Below are positions 19,802 to 30,880 of a stretch of DNA of 41,651 bases, in pieces. The notes beneath the pieces are model-generated. The model was not told the DNA's origin. It saw only the letters and a list, made by a program, of their open reading frames with translations, and searched no databases. Source of the DNA: Pelagibacteraceae bacterium GOM-A1 (lineage in GTDB: Bacteria > Pseudomonadota > Alphaproteobacteria > Pelagibacterales > Pelagibacteraceae); assembly GCA_001704065.1 (NCBI GenBank), contig LHBX01000007.1, positions 1-41,651 of the forward strand, given 5' to 3'. Position 1 is the first letter of the stretch. Each line of letters starts with the position of its first letter. Made by a program: the position numbers and the translations under genes.

Positions 19802-19850
19802 AATTTACTTGTAAATAACAAAGCGTAGATTCATAATCAAACTGATTCGC

Positions 19851-20258
19851 ATGAATATTGATTACACTGTTACCGCATTAATGTTTCCCGCCATTCCTTT
19901 GATTATGGCTGTCTATAGTAATAGATTTCATACATTAAGTGGTTTGATTAGAAAAATACACGACGAATATGTTTTTGAAAAGCATACTCCACCAGAGTGG
20001 AAGCAGCAGCTAATTAATTTAAATGATAGAGTAAAAAATTTAAGGATTACTATACTTTTTGCAGCATTTGGTTTCTTATTTAATATGCTTACAGTTTTTG
20101 CTCTTTATTTAGAGACATATTTTTTAGCTAGAATAATTTTTGGCTCTTGTTGTTTATCGATGATGGTATCAATAATATTTTTTATAAGAGAAATACAAAT
20201 CTCGACTAGAGCGTTAAGACTTCATCTTTCAGATATGGATGATCAATTTAAGGAATAA
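19851..20258 (+). CDS. DUF2721-like membrane protein
   Basis: This 135-residue protein has three hydrophobic segments (~6-20, ~66-86, ~92-108). The cytoplasmic helix between the first two carries NRFHTLSGLIRKIHDEYV (~25-42), which fits the DUF2721 pattern of an R-x-x-x-L-x-x-x-I-R motif after helix one. The C-terminal EIQISTRALRLHLSDM is also family-like. Function unknown; DUF2721 proteins are common, small and usually single genes. It is divergent from ubiA, and its last 11 bp overlap the convergent oxidoreductase stop. No RBS is visible. Confidence 0.75.
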   Translation: MNIDYTVTALMFPAIPLIMAVYSNRFHTLSGLIRKIHDEYVFEKHTPPEWKQQLINLNDRVKNLRITILFAAFGFLFNMLTVFALYLETYFLARIIFGSCCLSMMVSIIFFIREIQISTRALRLHLSDMDDQFKE

Positions 20259-21219
20259 TAACTGCTGGTCCTGTTAAAACCCTATTCTCTAGATCTATAT
20301 GAGCTTGTTTAGCTTCACTTAATTTATACTTTTTAGAAACTTCAATTTTTATCTTCCCTGAGAGAACTGCATCAAAAACCAATTTAGCAGATTTTTCTAA
20401 TTCATCTCTTGTAATTGTATAATGCATTATTGATGGTCTTGTAAAAAAAAGACCTTTTGTATTTATATGTTTTTTAACATCTATAGTGTGAACATATCCA
20501 GATGCATTTCCAAATGCAACCATCATCCCTCTAATTTTTAAACATTCTATTGATCCTTCAAAAGTTTTTGCTCCCACACCGTCATAGACAACATCTATTC
20601 CGTTTTTACCTACTATTTTTTCAACTTCTTCCACAAAATTAAGATCTGTATAATTGATAACATGATGACACCCATTTTTTTTTGCTATTTGAACTTTTTC
20701 TTTAGATCCAACTGTTCCAATAACTTCACATCCTAAAGCATTAGCCCACTGACATAATATTTGACCAACACCACCAGCTGCAGCATGAAATAAAACTTTA
20801 TCTCCTTTCTTTACAGCATATGACCTATGTAATAAATATTCTGATGTTATGCCTTTTAATAAAATACATGAGGCTATTTCATCTGAGATACCTTCGGGCA
20901 CAGTAACTAATTTCTCTTCTGGCATTATTTGTTTTTCTGAGTATCCACTTATTGGAGCAGATGCATGACTTACTCGATCTCCAACCTTAAAAAGACTCAC
21001 TTCTGAGCCAATTTCCTCAACTACTCCAGATGCTTCTAATCCAAGTCCACTTGGTAATTCAATCGGATACAAACCAGTTCGATGGTAAACATCAATATAA
21101 TTAAGTCCAACTGACAAATTTTTAACTAGAACTTCTTTTGGACCAGGTTTACCGATTTCAATATCCTTGTATTCTAAGACTTCTGGACCACCAAACTTTT
21201 CAAATCTTATAGCTTTCAT
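20248..21219 (-). CDS. Quinone oxidoreductase-like medium-chain dehydrogenase (QOR family)
   Basis: This 323-residue zinc-free MDR enzyme predicts an NADPH-dependent reductase of quinones or alpha,beta-unsaturated carbonyls. The N-terminal domain has LNYIDVYHRTGLYP (~39-52), the QOR substrate-site signature, then LGLEASGVVEEIG. The Rossmann domain has LFHAAAGGVGQILCQWANA (~144-162), and DVVYDGVGAKTF follows near 211. There are no cysteine zinc ligands, which excludes a classical alcohol dehydrogenase. It is last of a three-gene cassette, 2 bp after the pirin stop. The true substrate cannot be read from sequence. Confidence 0.9.
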   Translation of the reverse strand: MKAIRFEKFGGPEVLEYKDIEIGKPGPKEVLVKNLSVGLNYIDVYHRTGLYPIELPSGLGLEASGVVEEIGSEVSLFKVGDRVSHASAPISGYSEKQIMPEEKLVTVPEGISDEIASCILLKGITSEYLLHRSYAVKKGDKVLFHAAAGGVGQILCQWANALGCEVIGTVGSKEKVQIAKKNGCHHVINYTDLNFVEEVEKIVGKNGIDVVYDGVGAKTFEGSIECLKIRGMMVAFGNASGYVHTIDVKKHINTKGLFFTRPSIMHYTITRDELEKSAKLVFDAVLSGKIKIEVSKKYKLSEAKQAHIDLENRVLTGPAVIIP

Positions 21220-21221
21220 AT

Positions 21222-22067
21222 TTACTTTACGAAATTACCGTTATGGTAATCATCAATTGCTTGAAGTATTTCTTGTTTAGTATTCATGACGAATGGACCA
21301 CCTCTTGCAATCTGTTCTCCTATTGGTTTTCCAGATATTAGTAAAAATTTAGCGTTTGTTAAAGCAGTTACTTTTAAGTTTTCACCTTTAGATAACAAAA
21401 TTAAAGTAGAGTCTTTAACATTTTCATGTTTATTGTTTCCAATTTCTATCTCACCTTCAATTAAATATATGAATGAATTGTGTGTGGATGGAACTTGATG
21501 ATTAAAAATTTTACTTTCATTTAATTCTACATCAAAATAAATTGGATCTACATTGTGTTTTTTTATCGGACCTTCTGAATTTTCAAACTTTCCAGCTATT
21601 ACTTTTATAAATTTATCTTCGTCCTTATGTGTGCTCATTTTATCAGAGTCAATATAATGGTATTCTGGTTTGCTCATCTTTTCGCTAGCAGGCATATTAA
21701 TCCATAATTGAAAACCATGAAGTTTTCCATCGTTCATAGCTGGCATTTCAGAATGAATTATTCCACTACCAGTTTTCATCCATTGCACATCTCCTGCAGT
21801 CATTTTTCCTTGACCACCTGTACTATCTTTATGTTCAAAACTCCCAGCTAACATGTATGTAACTGTTTCAATTCCTCTGTGTGGATGAGGAGGAAAGCCT
21901 GCAATATAATCATCTTTATTTTCTGATCCAAATTCATCTAACATTAAAAATGGATCATAATAATTTGGTTCAACACCAATACTTCTTTTTAACTTAACTC
22001 CTGCACCATCTGATGCTGGTGTTGGATCTATAATTTTTTCTACTTCGATATTTATCATGTTGTTCAT
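21222..22067 (-). CDS. Pirin-family cupin protein
   Basis: This 281-residue bicupin has the pirin signature FPPHPHRGIETVTYMLAGSF (~57-76) and GSGIIHSEMP (~104-113). The His-x-His, His and Glu metal ligands are all present. Some bacterial pirins open the flavonoid quercetin in vitro (quercetin 2,3-dioxygenase); others act as regulators or redox sensors. Length is normal. The start at 22067 overlaps the dehalogenase stop as ATGA; a second ATG at 22058 (MINIEVEKI) is possible. The cassette with a dehalogenase and a QOR-type reductase suggests handling of reactive or aromatic organics, which is inference. Confidence 0.92.
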   Translation of the reverse strand: MNNMINIEVEKIIDPTPASDGAGVKLKRSIGVEPNYYDPFLMLDEFGSENKDDYIAGFPPHPHRGIETVTYMLAGSFEHKDSTGGQGKMTAGDVQWMKTGSGIIHSEMPAMNDGKLHGFQLWINMPASEKMSKPEYHYIDSDKMSTHKDEDKFIKVIAGKFENSEGPIKKHNVDPIYFDVELNESKIFNHQVPSTHNSFIYLIEGEIEIGNNKHENVKDSTLILLSKGENLKVTALTNAKFLLISGKPIGEQIARGGPFVMNTKQEILQAIDDYHNGNFVK

Positions 22068-22741
22068 ATAGGATATATCGTAATTAAATCAAGCAATTCT
22101 GATAAATTATTTATTTGTTGGCTAGGTTCAAAATCTAATTTATCAAAAATATTATTATTTCTGTTCACCCAAACAGTGTTGTATCCATAATTCCCTGCGC
22201 CAGATACATCCCATGTATTTGCGCTTAAGAATAAAACTTCATTCTTTTCAATATTATATTTATTTATTGGAAGATCATATACTTTTGAATCTGGTTTAAA
22301 AATACCAGCTTCTTCTACAGAAAAAATATCATCAAAAATATCTTTTAATTGATTGCTAACTACAAGTTCATTTAAAAGGTCAGGTGTACCATTTGATAGA
22401 ATTGCTAATTTATAATTTGATTGTTTTAATTTTTTTAAAGTATCCCTTACTTCTGTAAATGGTGAAAGCACTTTATATAAACTTAATAGTTCTGATCTCA
22501 TTGAATTATCAATATTGTAAAAATTCATAGATTTATCCAAACTATCTTCAGTGATTTGCCAAAAATCTTTGTGTCTTCTCATTAAACTTCTAAGCCAAGT
22601 ATATTCAAGCTGTGTAGTTCTCCAATAATTAGCAAATCCTTCCCATTTATCTCCTAATTTTTCCTTACATTTTTCAGCTGCAGAATTAACATCAAATAGG
22701 GTGCCGTATGCATCAAATATGATTGCTTTAATTTTTTTCAT
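22064..22741 (-). CDS. Type II haloacid dehalogenase (L-2-haloacid dehalogenase-like)
   Basis: This 225-residue HAD protein keeps the residue set expected for an active (S)-2-haloacid dehalogenase. The nucleophile Asp and Thr are in IFDAYGTLFDV (~8-18). The arginine near residue 41 is in NYWRTTQLEYTWLR. The asparagine is in LSNGTP (~116-121), the Lys and Tyr in FKPDSKVYDL (~149-158), and the Ser/Asn/Asp triad in LSANTWDVSGAG (~172-183). This favours dehalogenase over a generic phosphatase, but substrate is unproven. It is first in the cassette with pirin and QOR and divergent from rsmE with only 17 bp between starts. It overlaps pirin by 4 bp. Confidence 0.9.
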   Translation of the reverse strand: MKKIKAIIFDAYGTLFDVNSAAEKCKEKLGDKWEGFANYWRTTQLEYTWLRSLMRRHKDFWQITEDSLDKSMNFYNIDNSMRSELLSLYKVLSPFTEVRDTLKKLKQSNYKLAILSNGTPDLLNELVVSNQLKDIFDDIFSVEEAGIFKPDSKVYDLPINKYNIEKNEVLFLSANTWDVSGAGNYGYNTVWVNRNNNIFDKLDFEPSQQINNLSELLDLITIYPI

Positions 22742-22758
22742 AAATTAATTTAAATATA

Positions 22759-23457
22759 ATGAGCAATATTAGAATATTTTATCCAGAAAAATTATCAATT
22801 AATTTAGAAACTAATTTAACTAAGTCTCAGTCACATTATTTATTGAAAGTAATGAGGATTAAACAAGGAGAGACTTTTTCCGTTTTTAATAAATCTGGAG
22901 AATGGAAGTCAATTGTAACTGAAATTTCAAAAAGCAGCTTAAATTTCAAGGTTGTTGAACAGTTAAAACAAAAAGATAAAGAGCAAGATATTTGGTTGGC
23001 CTTCTCACCCATTAAATCAAATTATTTTAACTTCATGATACAAAAAGCAACTGAGCTTGGTGTAACAAAATTTGTACCAATTATTTCTGAAAGGACAATT
23101 GTTAGAAAAATAAATAATGAGAGACTAAATAAAATAGTTATAGAGTCGTGTGAGCAAAGTAATAGAATAAATATTCCTTCAATTGAAAAACCTCAATCAT
23201 TAGATAAATTCCTGTCTAACAATTCAGATATCAATTTAATTTTTGCAGATTTAAATACGAATAATAAAAAAATTAAAATTTCAAATTCAAAACCAAATTG
23301 TCTTTTAATTGGTCCTGAAGGGGATTATTCAGCCGGTGAAATTAAAAAGATTCTAAACTTTAAAGGGTCTCAATCGATAAAACTAAGCAATAACATTTTA
23401 AGGTCTGAAACTGCGGTTATATCCGCGTTATCTGTGATCAATTATTTGCAAAATTGA
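22759..23457 (+). CDS. rsmE: 16S rRNA (uracil1498-N3)-methyltransferase RsmE
   Basis: This 232-residue SPOUT-class methyltransferase modifies U1498 of 16S rRNA. The N-terminal PUA-like domain has SHYLLKVMRIKQGETFSVFN (~25-44). The knot domain has MIQKATELGVTKFVPIISER (~93-112), SCEQSNRINIP (~131-141), the SAM loop LLIGPEGDYSAGEI (~182-195) and LSNNILRSETAVISAL (~208-223). Length is typical. It starts 17 bp from the divergent dehalogenase gene and ends 59 bp before the coxB start, so it could be co-transcribed with the oxidase operon. Confidence 0.95.
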   Translation: MSNIRIFYPEKLSINLETNLTKSQSHYLLKVMRIKQGETFSVFNKSGEWKSIVTEISKSSLNFKVVEQLKQKDKEQDIWLAFSPIKSNYFNFMIQKATELGVTKFVPIISERTIVRKINNERLNKIVIESCEQSNRINIPSIEKPQSLDKFLSNNSDINLIFADLNTNNKKIKISNSKPNCLLIGPEGDYSAGEIKKILNFKGSQSIKLSNNILRSETAVISALSVINYLQN

Positions 23458-23516
23458 TAAATTGTCGCGAATTCTCTAGTATTTTTTATAATATTTTCGA
23501 TCTATATAGAAAACAA

Positions 23517-25966
<2,450 letters not shown>

Positions 25967-25992
25967 TAACGTCTTAAGATATAAAAATTAAA

Positions 25993-26901
25993 ATGGCTAC
26001 GACGTATTCTAAAGTAAAAAAATCATATTACGAATTAGGTATAATTCCTGAATTATTAAAGTTAATGAAACCAAGGGTAATGTCTCTTGTTATCTTCACT
26101 TGTGCAGTTGGTCTATTAACAGCCCCTACTTCAGTTTCATTTCAACAATCAGTAATAGGAATATTAATTGTTGCCTTTGGTGCTGGAGCAGCAGGAGCAC
26201 TTAACATGTGGTATGAAGCTGACTTAGATAAATTAATGTCTAGAACGTGCTTACGTCCAATTCCAAGAGGAAAGCTGAACAGAAACCAAGCATTATATTT
26301 TGGAACATCTCTGTCAATCGTTTCAGTTGTAAGCTTATACTTTGTTACAAATGCTTTATCAGCATTTCTATTATTATTTACGATCTTATTTTACGTATTT
26401 GTTTATACAATCTGGTTAAAAAGAAAAACCCCGCAAAATATTGTTATAGGTGGAGCATCAGGAGCTTTACCACCAGTAATTGGATGGGCAATAGCAACAA
26501 ATTCTATTTCGTTGGAGTCGATTGCTTTTTTCTTAATAATTTTCTTTTGGACACCATCACACTTTTGGGCATTAAGCTTATACAAAGCTGATGATTATAA
26601 AAAAGCAGGTATTCCAATGCTTCCAGTAACTAATGGAATTCAGGATACTAAAAAGAATATTCTAATTTATTCTTTGTTAATGATACCTACAATTGTTTTC
26701 CCATATTACATTGGTTTTGTCGGTGAAGTATTCTTAACACTTAGCTTACTTCTTACATTTTATTATAATTTAATTTGTTACCAGCTTTATAACTATAAAG
26801 TTGGAAAATTTAACATAAAAAAAGCTAAACATATTTTTAGCTATTCAATTATTTATTTATTCTTAATATTTGTTTTTTTCTTAGTGGATAAAATTTTATG
26901 A
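25993..26901 (+). CDS. ctaB: Protohaem IX farnesyltransferase (haem O synthase)
   Basis: CtaB/CyoE farnesylates haem B to haem O, the precursor of haem A for subunit I. The 302-residue UbiA-superfamily protein has about nine helices. Its first Asp-rich motif is NMWYEADLDKLMSRTCLRPI (~68-87), with PRG after it. IGGASGALPPVIGWA (~152-166) and FFWTPSHFWALSLY (~182-195) also identify it as haem O synthase rather than UbiA. The stop overlaps the start of a 41-aa membrane ORF (ATGA), which in turn overlaps ctaG. No ctaA (haem A synthase) is in the window. Confidence 0.97.
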   Translation: MATTYSKVKKSYYELGIIPELLKLMKPRVMSLVIFTCAVGLLTAPTSVSFQQSVIGILIVAFGAGAAGALNMWYEADLDKLMSRTCLRPIPRGKLNRNQALYFGTSLSIVSVVSLYFVTNALSAFLLLFTILFYVFVYTIWLKRKTPQNIVIGGASGALPPVIGWAIATNSISLESIAFFLIIFFWTPSHFWALSLYKADDYKKAGIPMLPVTNGIQDTKKNILIYSLLMIPTIVFPYYIGFVGEVFLTLSLLLTFYYNLICYQLYNYKVGKFNIKKAKHIFSYSIIYLFLIFVFFLVDKIL

Positions 26902-27023
26902 TAGTTAAAGATCAAAAATTAAAGAAGAAAAATTTATGGACAGCAGTTGGTTTGGTTGCATTTATAGTGTTCTTATTCATTTTCACACTATTTAATATTG
27001 GAGTATTTGAAAGACCTTTATGA
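26898..27023 (+). CDS. 41-aa single-pass membrane ORF between ctaB and ctaG (CoxF-like position)
   Basis: This small ORF starts at the ATG overlapping the ctaB stop (ATGA at 26898-26901), and its stop overlaps the ctaG start (ATGA at 27020-27023), so it is coupled on both sides. It has a Lys-rich N-terminus (MIVKDQKLKKKN), one hydrophobic helix (~13-34) and a short tail NIGVFERPL. Alphaproteobacterial cox operons often have a small unannotated membrane protein here, sometimes named CoxF; similarity beyond position and topology is not established. A role in oxidase assembly or stability is a reasonable inference. It is too short for many gene callers. Confidence 0.75.
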   Translation: MIVKDQKLKKKNLWTAVGLVAFIVFLFIFTLFNIGVFERPL

Positions 27024-27568
27024 TTAAAAAAAATACTTTAACTCCACTAATTCTTGGAGGAATTTTTGTCTTTATGTTGGGATTGTCTTTTGCAGCTGTG
27101 CCTTTGTATGATTTATTTTGTAGAGTAACTGGCTTTGGTGGAACTACACAAATATCGAAAGAGGCTCCTAATATAGTTCTAGATAAAAAAATAAATGTAA
27201 GATTAGATACCAACGTTAACAGTGCTCTTGATTGGAATTTTGATGTTGATCAAAAAACTATGGATGTTCAGCCTGGCAAGGTATACAGAATTAAATTTGA
27301 AGTGGAAAACACAGGAGATGAAATTTCATCTGCTGTAGCTACATATAATGTTTCTCCATCATCATTTGGAGCATATTTTAATAAATTAGGCTGTTTTTGC
27401 TTTGAAAAACAAACACTAGATCCAGGGGAAAAGGCAAGTTACACCCTAGTATTCTACTTAGATCCAGAATTAGTAAATGATCCAAAAACATCTAGAGTTG
27501 AAGATGTTACTATGTCATATACTTTTTTCTCATCTGAATATTATAAAAACGAAAAAAAAGAGAGTTAA
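27020..27568 (+). CDS. ctaG: Cytochrome c oxidase copper chaperone CtaG/Cox11
   Basis: CtaG delivers copper to the CuB site of subunit I. The 182-residue protein has one N-terminal membrane helix (~10-30) that runs into the conserved VPLYDLFCRVTGFGGTTQ (~27-44). A periplasmic immunoglobulin-like domain follows. The copper-binding motif is LGCFCFEKQTL (~123-133, C-x-C), and the C-terminus has DVTMSYTFF. Length is typical. It overlaps the 41-aa ORF by 4 bp and lies 5 bp before coxC. Confidence 0.97.
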   Translation: MIKKNTLTPLILGGIFVFMLGLSFAAVPLYDLFCRVTGFGGTTQISKEAPNIVLDKKINVRLDTNVNSALDWNFDVDQKTMDVQPGKVYRIKFEVENTGDEISSAVATYNVSPSSFGAYFNKLGCFCFEKQTLDPGEKASYTLVFYLDPELVNDPKTSRVEDVTMSYTFFSSEYYKNEKKES

Positions 27569-27573
27569 AATAA

Positions 27574-28365
27574 ATGTCTGCATCTGGTCAAAAACATGAT
27601 TATCATTTAGTTGACCCTAGTCCTTGGCCTTTAGCTACATCTATAGCAACACTAGTTACAGCTGTTGGATCTGTTTATTATTTTCATAGTAAAGTTATGT
27701 GGGCGATGATTTTAGGTTTTTTACTTATAATTTATTGTGCTTTTATGTGGTTCAGAGATGTTGTAATCGAAGCTGAGCACAAAGGTCATCATACACCTGT
27801 TGTTCAAATTCATCACAGATATGGAATGACATTATTTATTGCATCTGAAGTAATGTTTTTTGTTGCATGGTTCTGGGCATATTTTGATGCAAGTTTGTTT
27901 CCAAATGAATTCATGGGAAATGTATGGCCACCAAAAGATATTGAAACTTTTGATCCATGGGACATTCCACTTATAAATACTCTTGTCCTACTTTTATCTG
28001 GTACAACAGTAACTTGGGCACACCATTCTTTATTAGAGGATGATAGAAAAGGATTTATAAATGGTCTAATCTGTACAGTAATTTTAGGAGCATTTTTTAC
28101 GTTATTGCAAATATACGAATACCAACACGCTACATTTAGTTTTTCAGGTCACATTTATGGAGCTACATTCTATATGGCCACAGGGTTTCATGGTTTCCAC
28201 GTTTTAGTTGGGACTATTTTCTTAGCGGTTTGCTTATGGAGAGGTAAATTAGGACATTTTACTAAAGAACATCACTTTGGTTTCGAGGCCGCTGCTTGGT
28301 ACTGGCACTTTGTTGATGTTGTCTGGTTGTTCTTATTTGCAGCTATTTACATTTGGGGAAGTTAA
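27574..28365 (+). CDS. coxC: Cytochrome c oxidase subunit III
   Basis: Subunit III stabilises the oxidase and supports D-channel proton uptake. The 263-residue protein has about seven membrane helices and the family motifs HDYHLVDPSPWPLATS (~8-23), MTLFIASEVMFFVAWFWAYF (~85-104, with the conserved Glu), TWAHHSLLEDDR (~147-158), TFYMATGFHGFHVLVGT (~201-217) and AAAWYWHFVDVVWLFLF. It lies 5 bp after ctaG and 6 bp ahead of surf1. No DUF983 gene, often found next in other alphaproteobacteria, is present. Confidence 0.98.
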   Translation: MSASGQKHDYHLVDPSPWPLATSIATLVTAVGSVYYFHSKVMWAMILGFLLIIYCAFMWFRDVVIEAEHKGHHTPVVQIHHRYGMTLFIASEVMFFVAWFWAYFDASLFPNEFMGNVWPPKDIETFDPWDIPLINTLVLLLSGTTVTWAHHSLLEDDRKGFINGLICTVILGAFFTLLQIYEYQHATFSFSGHIYGATFYMATGFHGFHVLVGTIFLAVCLWRGKLGHFTKEHHFGFEAAAWYWHFVDVVWLFLFAAIYIWGS

Positions 28366-28371
28366 TAGTTC

Positions 28372-29025
28372 TTGAAAAATAAGCTATCTTTTTCAATCTT
28401 TGTATACTTTTTTATTTTAGTTTTTTTGGCATTAGGTACTTGGCAAATTATAAGACTAAACTGGAAGCTTGATTTAATAAATTCAATCGACCAATCTTTA
28501 AAAAGTGATCCAGTAGAATTTAATGGAAGTAATCCAATTAACTATAAAAAAATCAAATTTGAGGGAATATTAGATAATTCAAAAATAATTTATTTATATT
28601 CATTAAATGAAAAAGGAGAGCCAGGATTTGACATTGTAAATCCAGTTAGTATTAACAATAAAAGCTATTTAATAAATCGGGGTTGGGTTCCAAAAGATTT
28701 TAAATCTAAAAAGCATGTTTCAAATGAAAGTAAATTTGAGGGAGTTTTAAAATTAAAAAGCAAATTTAATTATTTCAAGCCAGATAATGACGTAAATAAG
28801 AATTATTGGTTTACGCTTAAAGATGAAGATTTATTGACCTATACAGGTAAAGAATTCTCTCCATTCATTATCAATAATATTAGCAAGCAGGAAGGAATTT
28901 ATCCTCAGTCAAAACAAATTGGAGCCAATATTTCAAACAACCACTTAAAGTATGCTCTTACATGGTTTTCATTAGCTGTTTCCATTTTTTTAATATATTT
29001 ATATTTTAGAAAAAAAAATTACTGA
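28372..29025 (+). CDS. surf1: SURF1-family oxidase assembly protein
   Basis: SURF1 assists insertion of haem A during oxidase assembly. The 217-residue protein has the classic two-helix hairpin topology: helices at ~7-22 and ~195-212 flank a periplasmic domain. LGTWQIIRLNWKLDLI (~19-34) and the later LINRGWVPKDF (~101-111) are the recognised SURF1 motifs. The start is a TTG at 28372, the only in-frame start giving the full first helix; no Shine-Dalgarno supports it. The stop overlaps the thrC start by one base (TGATG). Confidence 0.93.
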   Translation: MKNKLSFSIFVYFFILVFLALGTWQIIRLNWKLDLINSIDQSLKSDPVEFNGSNPINYKKIKFEGILDNSKIIYLYSLNEKGEPGFDIVNPVSINNKSYLINRGWVPKDFKSKKHVSNESKFEGVLKLKSKFNYFKPDNDVNKNYWFTLKDEDLLTYTGKEFSPFIINNISKQEGIYPQSKQIGANISNNHLKYALTWFSLAVSIFLIYLYFRKKNY

Positions 29026-30398
29026 TGGAATATATAAGCACTAGAAATAATTCAGATCAATTTTCATTTAAAAACGTATTTCTGAAAGGCTTAGCTGATG
29101 ATGGAGGCCTTTTTGTGCCAAAGTCAATCAAACCATTTAGTAAAGATGAACTAAACAAACTAAGTAGTTTTAATTACAATGAATTAGCAGCCGAAATAAT
29201 ATTCCCATTTATAGGTGATTTTATGACTAAGGAAGAGTTAATTTCCACAGTATCAAAATCTTACTCAAATTTTAGAGCAGAAGATGTTGTAAAAATCTCT
29301 GATTTAGGAAATTTAAAAGTCTTAGAACTCTATCATGGCCCAACTCTTGCTTTTAAAGATATTGCAATGCAATTGATAGGAAATTTCTATCAATATCACT
29401 TAGGAAATGAGAAAAAAAAAATTAATATTATTGTAGCAACATCAGGAGACACAGGTGCAGCTGCTATTGATGCTTTAAAAGGCAAAAAGAATTTAAATGT
29501 TTTTGTATTACATCCAAATAACAGGATTTCACCAGTGCAAAGAAGACTGATGACAATCCATGAAGAAAAAAATGTATTCAATATTGCTATTGAGGGAAAT
29601 TTTGATGACTGTCAAAATTTAGTCAAAGCAATGTTTAATGATGAAAAATTTTCTAGCTCAATAAATATGTCAGGTGTTAATTCGATTAATTGGGCAAGAA
29701 TTGTTGCTCAAGCTGTTTATTATTTTTATGCTTATTTTAAAATAGGTAATGGACAGCATTTGTCTTTTTCTGTTCCGACTGGAAATTTTGGAGATATTTA
29801 TGCTGGTTATTTAGCAAAGAAACTTGGACTTCCAGTTGATAAACTTATTGTAGCTACTAACAAAAATGACATCCTTCATAGAGCAATTTCTGGTGGGGAT
29901 TATTCTCAAAAGAAAGTTGAGGAAACAAATACTCCTAGCATGGATATTCAGATAGCAAGTAACTTTGAAAGACTTTTATATGATGTAAAAGGCTGTAATT
30001 CAGATGTTACGAAAGATGTAATGAGTAGAATAAAAAATAATACTTATCAAATTGATAATAGTGACTTAGATGAAATAAAAAAGAATTTTACATCTGAAAT
30101 GTTAGATGAAAACGAAACTATCCAAATGATAAAAGATATAAACAAAGAATATAAAGTTGTAGTTGATCCACATACTGCAGTTGGAATTGGTGCTGCAAAA
30201 AAACTTGGGCTAGAACAAAATTGTGTTGTTTTATCTACAGCACACCCATGTAAGTTTCCAAAAGCAATAGAAGATGCAATCTCAAAAACTGAAGAATTAC
30301 CAGATAGTCTTAAATATGTTTATGATAGAGAAGAAAAATTTGAAGTTTTATCAAATGATATAAATAAAGTTAAAGAATACGTTAATAATTCTATATGA
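29025..30398 (+). CDS. thrC: Threonine synthase
   Basis: ThrC converts O-phosphohomoserine to threonine using PLP. The 457-residue protein has the long-form N-terminal signature MEYISTRNN and GLADDGGLFVPKSI (~24-37). The PLP lysine is in ELYHGPTLAFKDIAMQLIG (~103-121). ATSGDTGAAAIDALKG (~141-156) binds the cofactor phosphate, and VPTGNFGDIYAGYLAKKLG occurs near 249-267. Length suits the bacterial/yeast-type enzyme. It is coupled to surf1 by one base and to the peroxiredoxin by 4 bp. thrB, the preceding step, lies on the opposite strand less than 1 kb away. Confidence 0.97.
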   Translation: MEYISTRNNSDQFSFKNVFLKGLADDGGLFVPKSIKPFSKDELNKLSSFNYNELAAEIIFPFIGDFMTKEELISTVSKSYSNFRAEDVVKISDLGNLKVLELYHGPTLAFKDIAMQLIGNFYQYHLGNEKKKINIIVATSGDTGAAAIDALKGKKNLNVFVLHPNNRISPVQRRLMTIHEEKNVFNIAIEGNFDDCQNLVKAMFNDEKFSSSINMSGVNSINWARIVAQAVYYFYAYFKIGNGQHLSFSVPTGNFGDIYAGYLAKKLGLPVDKLIVATNKNDILHRAISGGDYSQKKVEETNTPSMDIQIASNFERLLYDVKGCNSDVTKDVMSRIKNNTYQIDNSDLDEIKKNFTSEMLDENETIQMIKDINKEYKVVVDPHTAVGIGAAKKLGLEQNCVVLSTAHPCKFPKAIEDAISKTEELPDSLKYVYDREEKFEVLSNDINKVKEYVNNSI

Positions 30399-30880
30399 AA
30401 TTAAAAATAAAAGATCAAATCCCTGATATAGAAATTTTCCATCTAATAGATGGTGAACCACAAACTAGCAAAATTAGAGATATTTTAGGAAATGGCAAAG
30501 TAGTGTTGTTTGGATTACCTGGCGCCTTTACCTCAACTTGTTCAAAACTCCATCTTCCTGGATATGTAGCTAATGCCGATAAAATTAAATCAAAAGGAAT
30601 AGATAATATATTTTGCTTATCTGTTAATGATCCTTTTGTTATGAATGCTTGGGCAGAAGCGAATAATGCTGGAGGCAAAATTACAATGTTATCAGATCCG
30701 TATCTATTATTCACGAAAGCAATTGGTGCAGAAGTGGATAGAAATTCAAAAGGAATGGGTATCAGATCAAATCGTTACGCAATGGTTATTGAAAATCTAG
30801 AAGTCATTAATATTCAAGTTGAGAAAGAGACTAAACAATGCGGTTTATCTTCAGCAGAGGGTGTTTTAGATTTATTATAA
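30395..30880 (+). CDS. Prx5-type peroxiredoxin
   Basis: This 161-residue thiol peroxidase reduces peroxides in the cytosol. The active site is GLPGAFTSTCSKLHLPGYV (~40-58), which contains the P-x3-T-x2-C peroxidatic cysteine. NIFCLSVNDPFVMNAWAEA (~71-89) and RYAMVIENLEV (~127-137) are typical of the Prx5/AhpE-like subfamily. A second cysteine in KQCGLSSAEG (~150) could be the resolving partner. It overlaps thrC by 4 bp (ATGA) and is the last plus-strand gene of the oxidase run. It converges with rnhA across 30 bp. Confidence 0.93.
   Translation: MKLKIKDQIPDIEIFHLIDGEPQTSKIRDILGNGKVVLFGLPGAFTSTCSKLHLPGYVANADKIKSKGIDNIFCLSVNDPFVMNAWAEANNAGGKITMLSDPYLLFTKAIGAEVDRNSKGMGIRSNRYAMVIENLEVINIQVEKETKQCGLSSAEGVLDLL

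Noticed and set aside
23454..23516. Upstream TTG start extending coxB by 21 residues
   Set aside because: The extension overlaps the rsmE stop and would bury the signal peptide; the ATG at 23517 gives a normal subunit II start.
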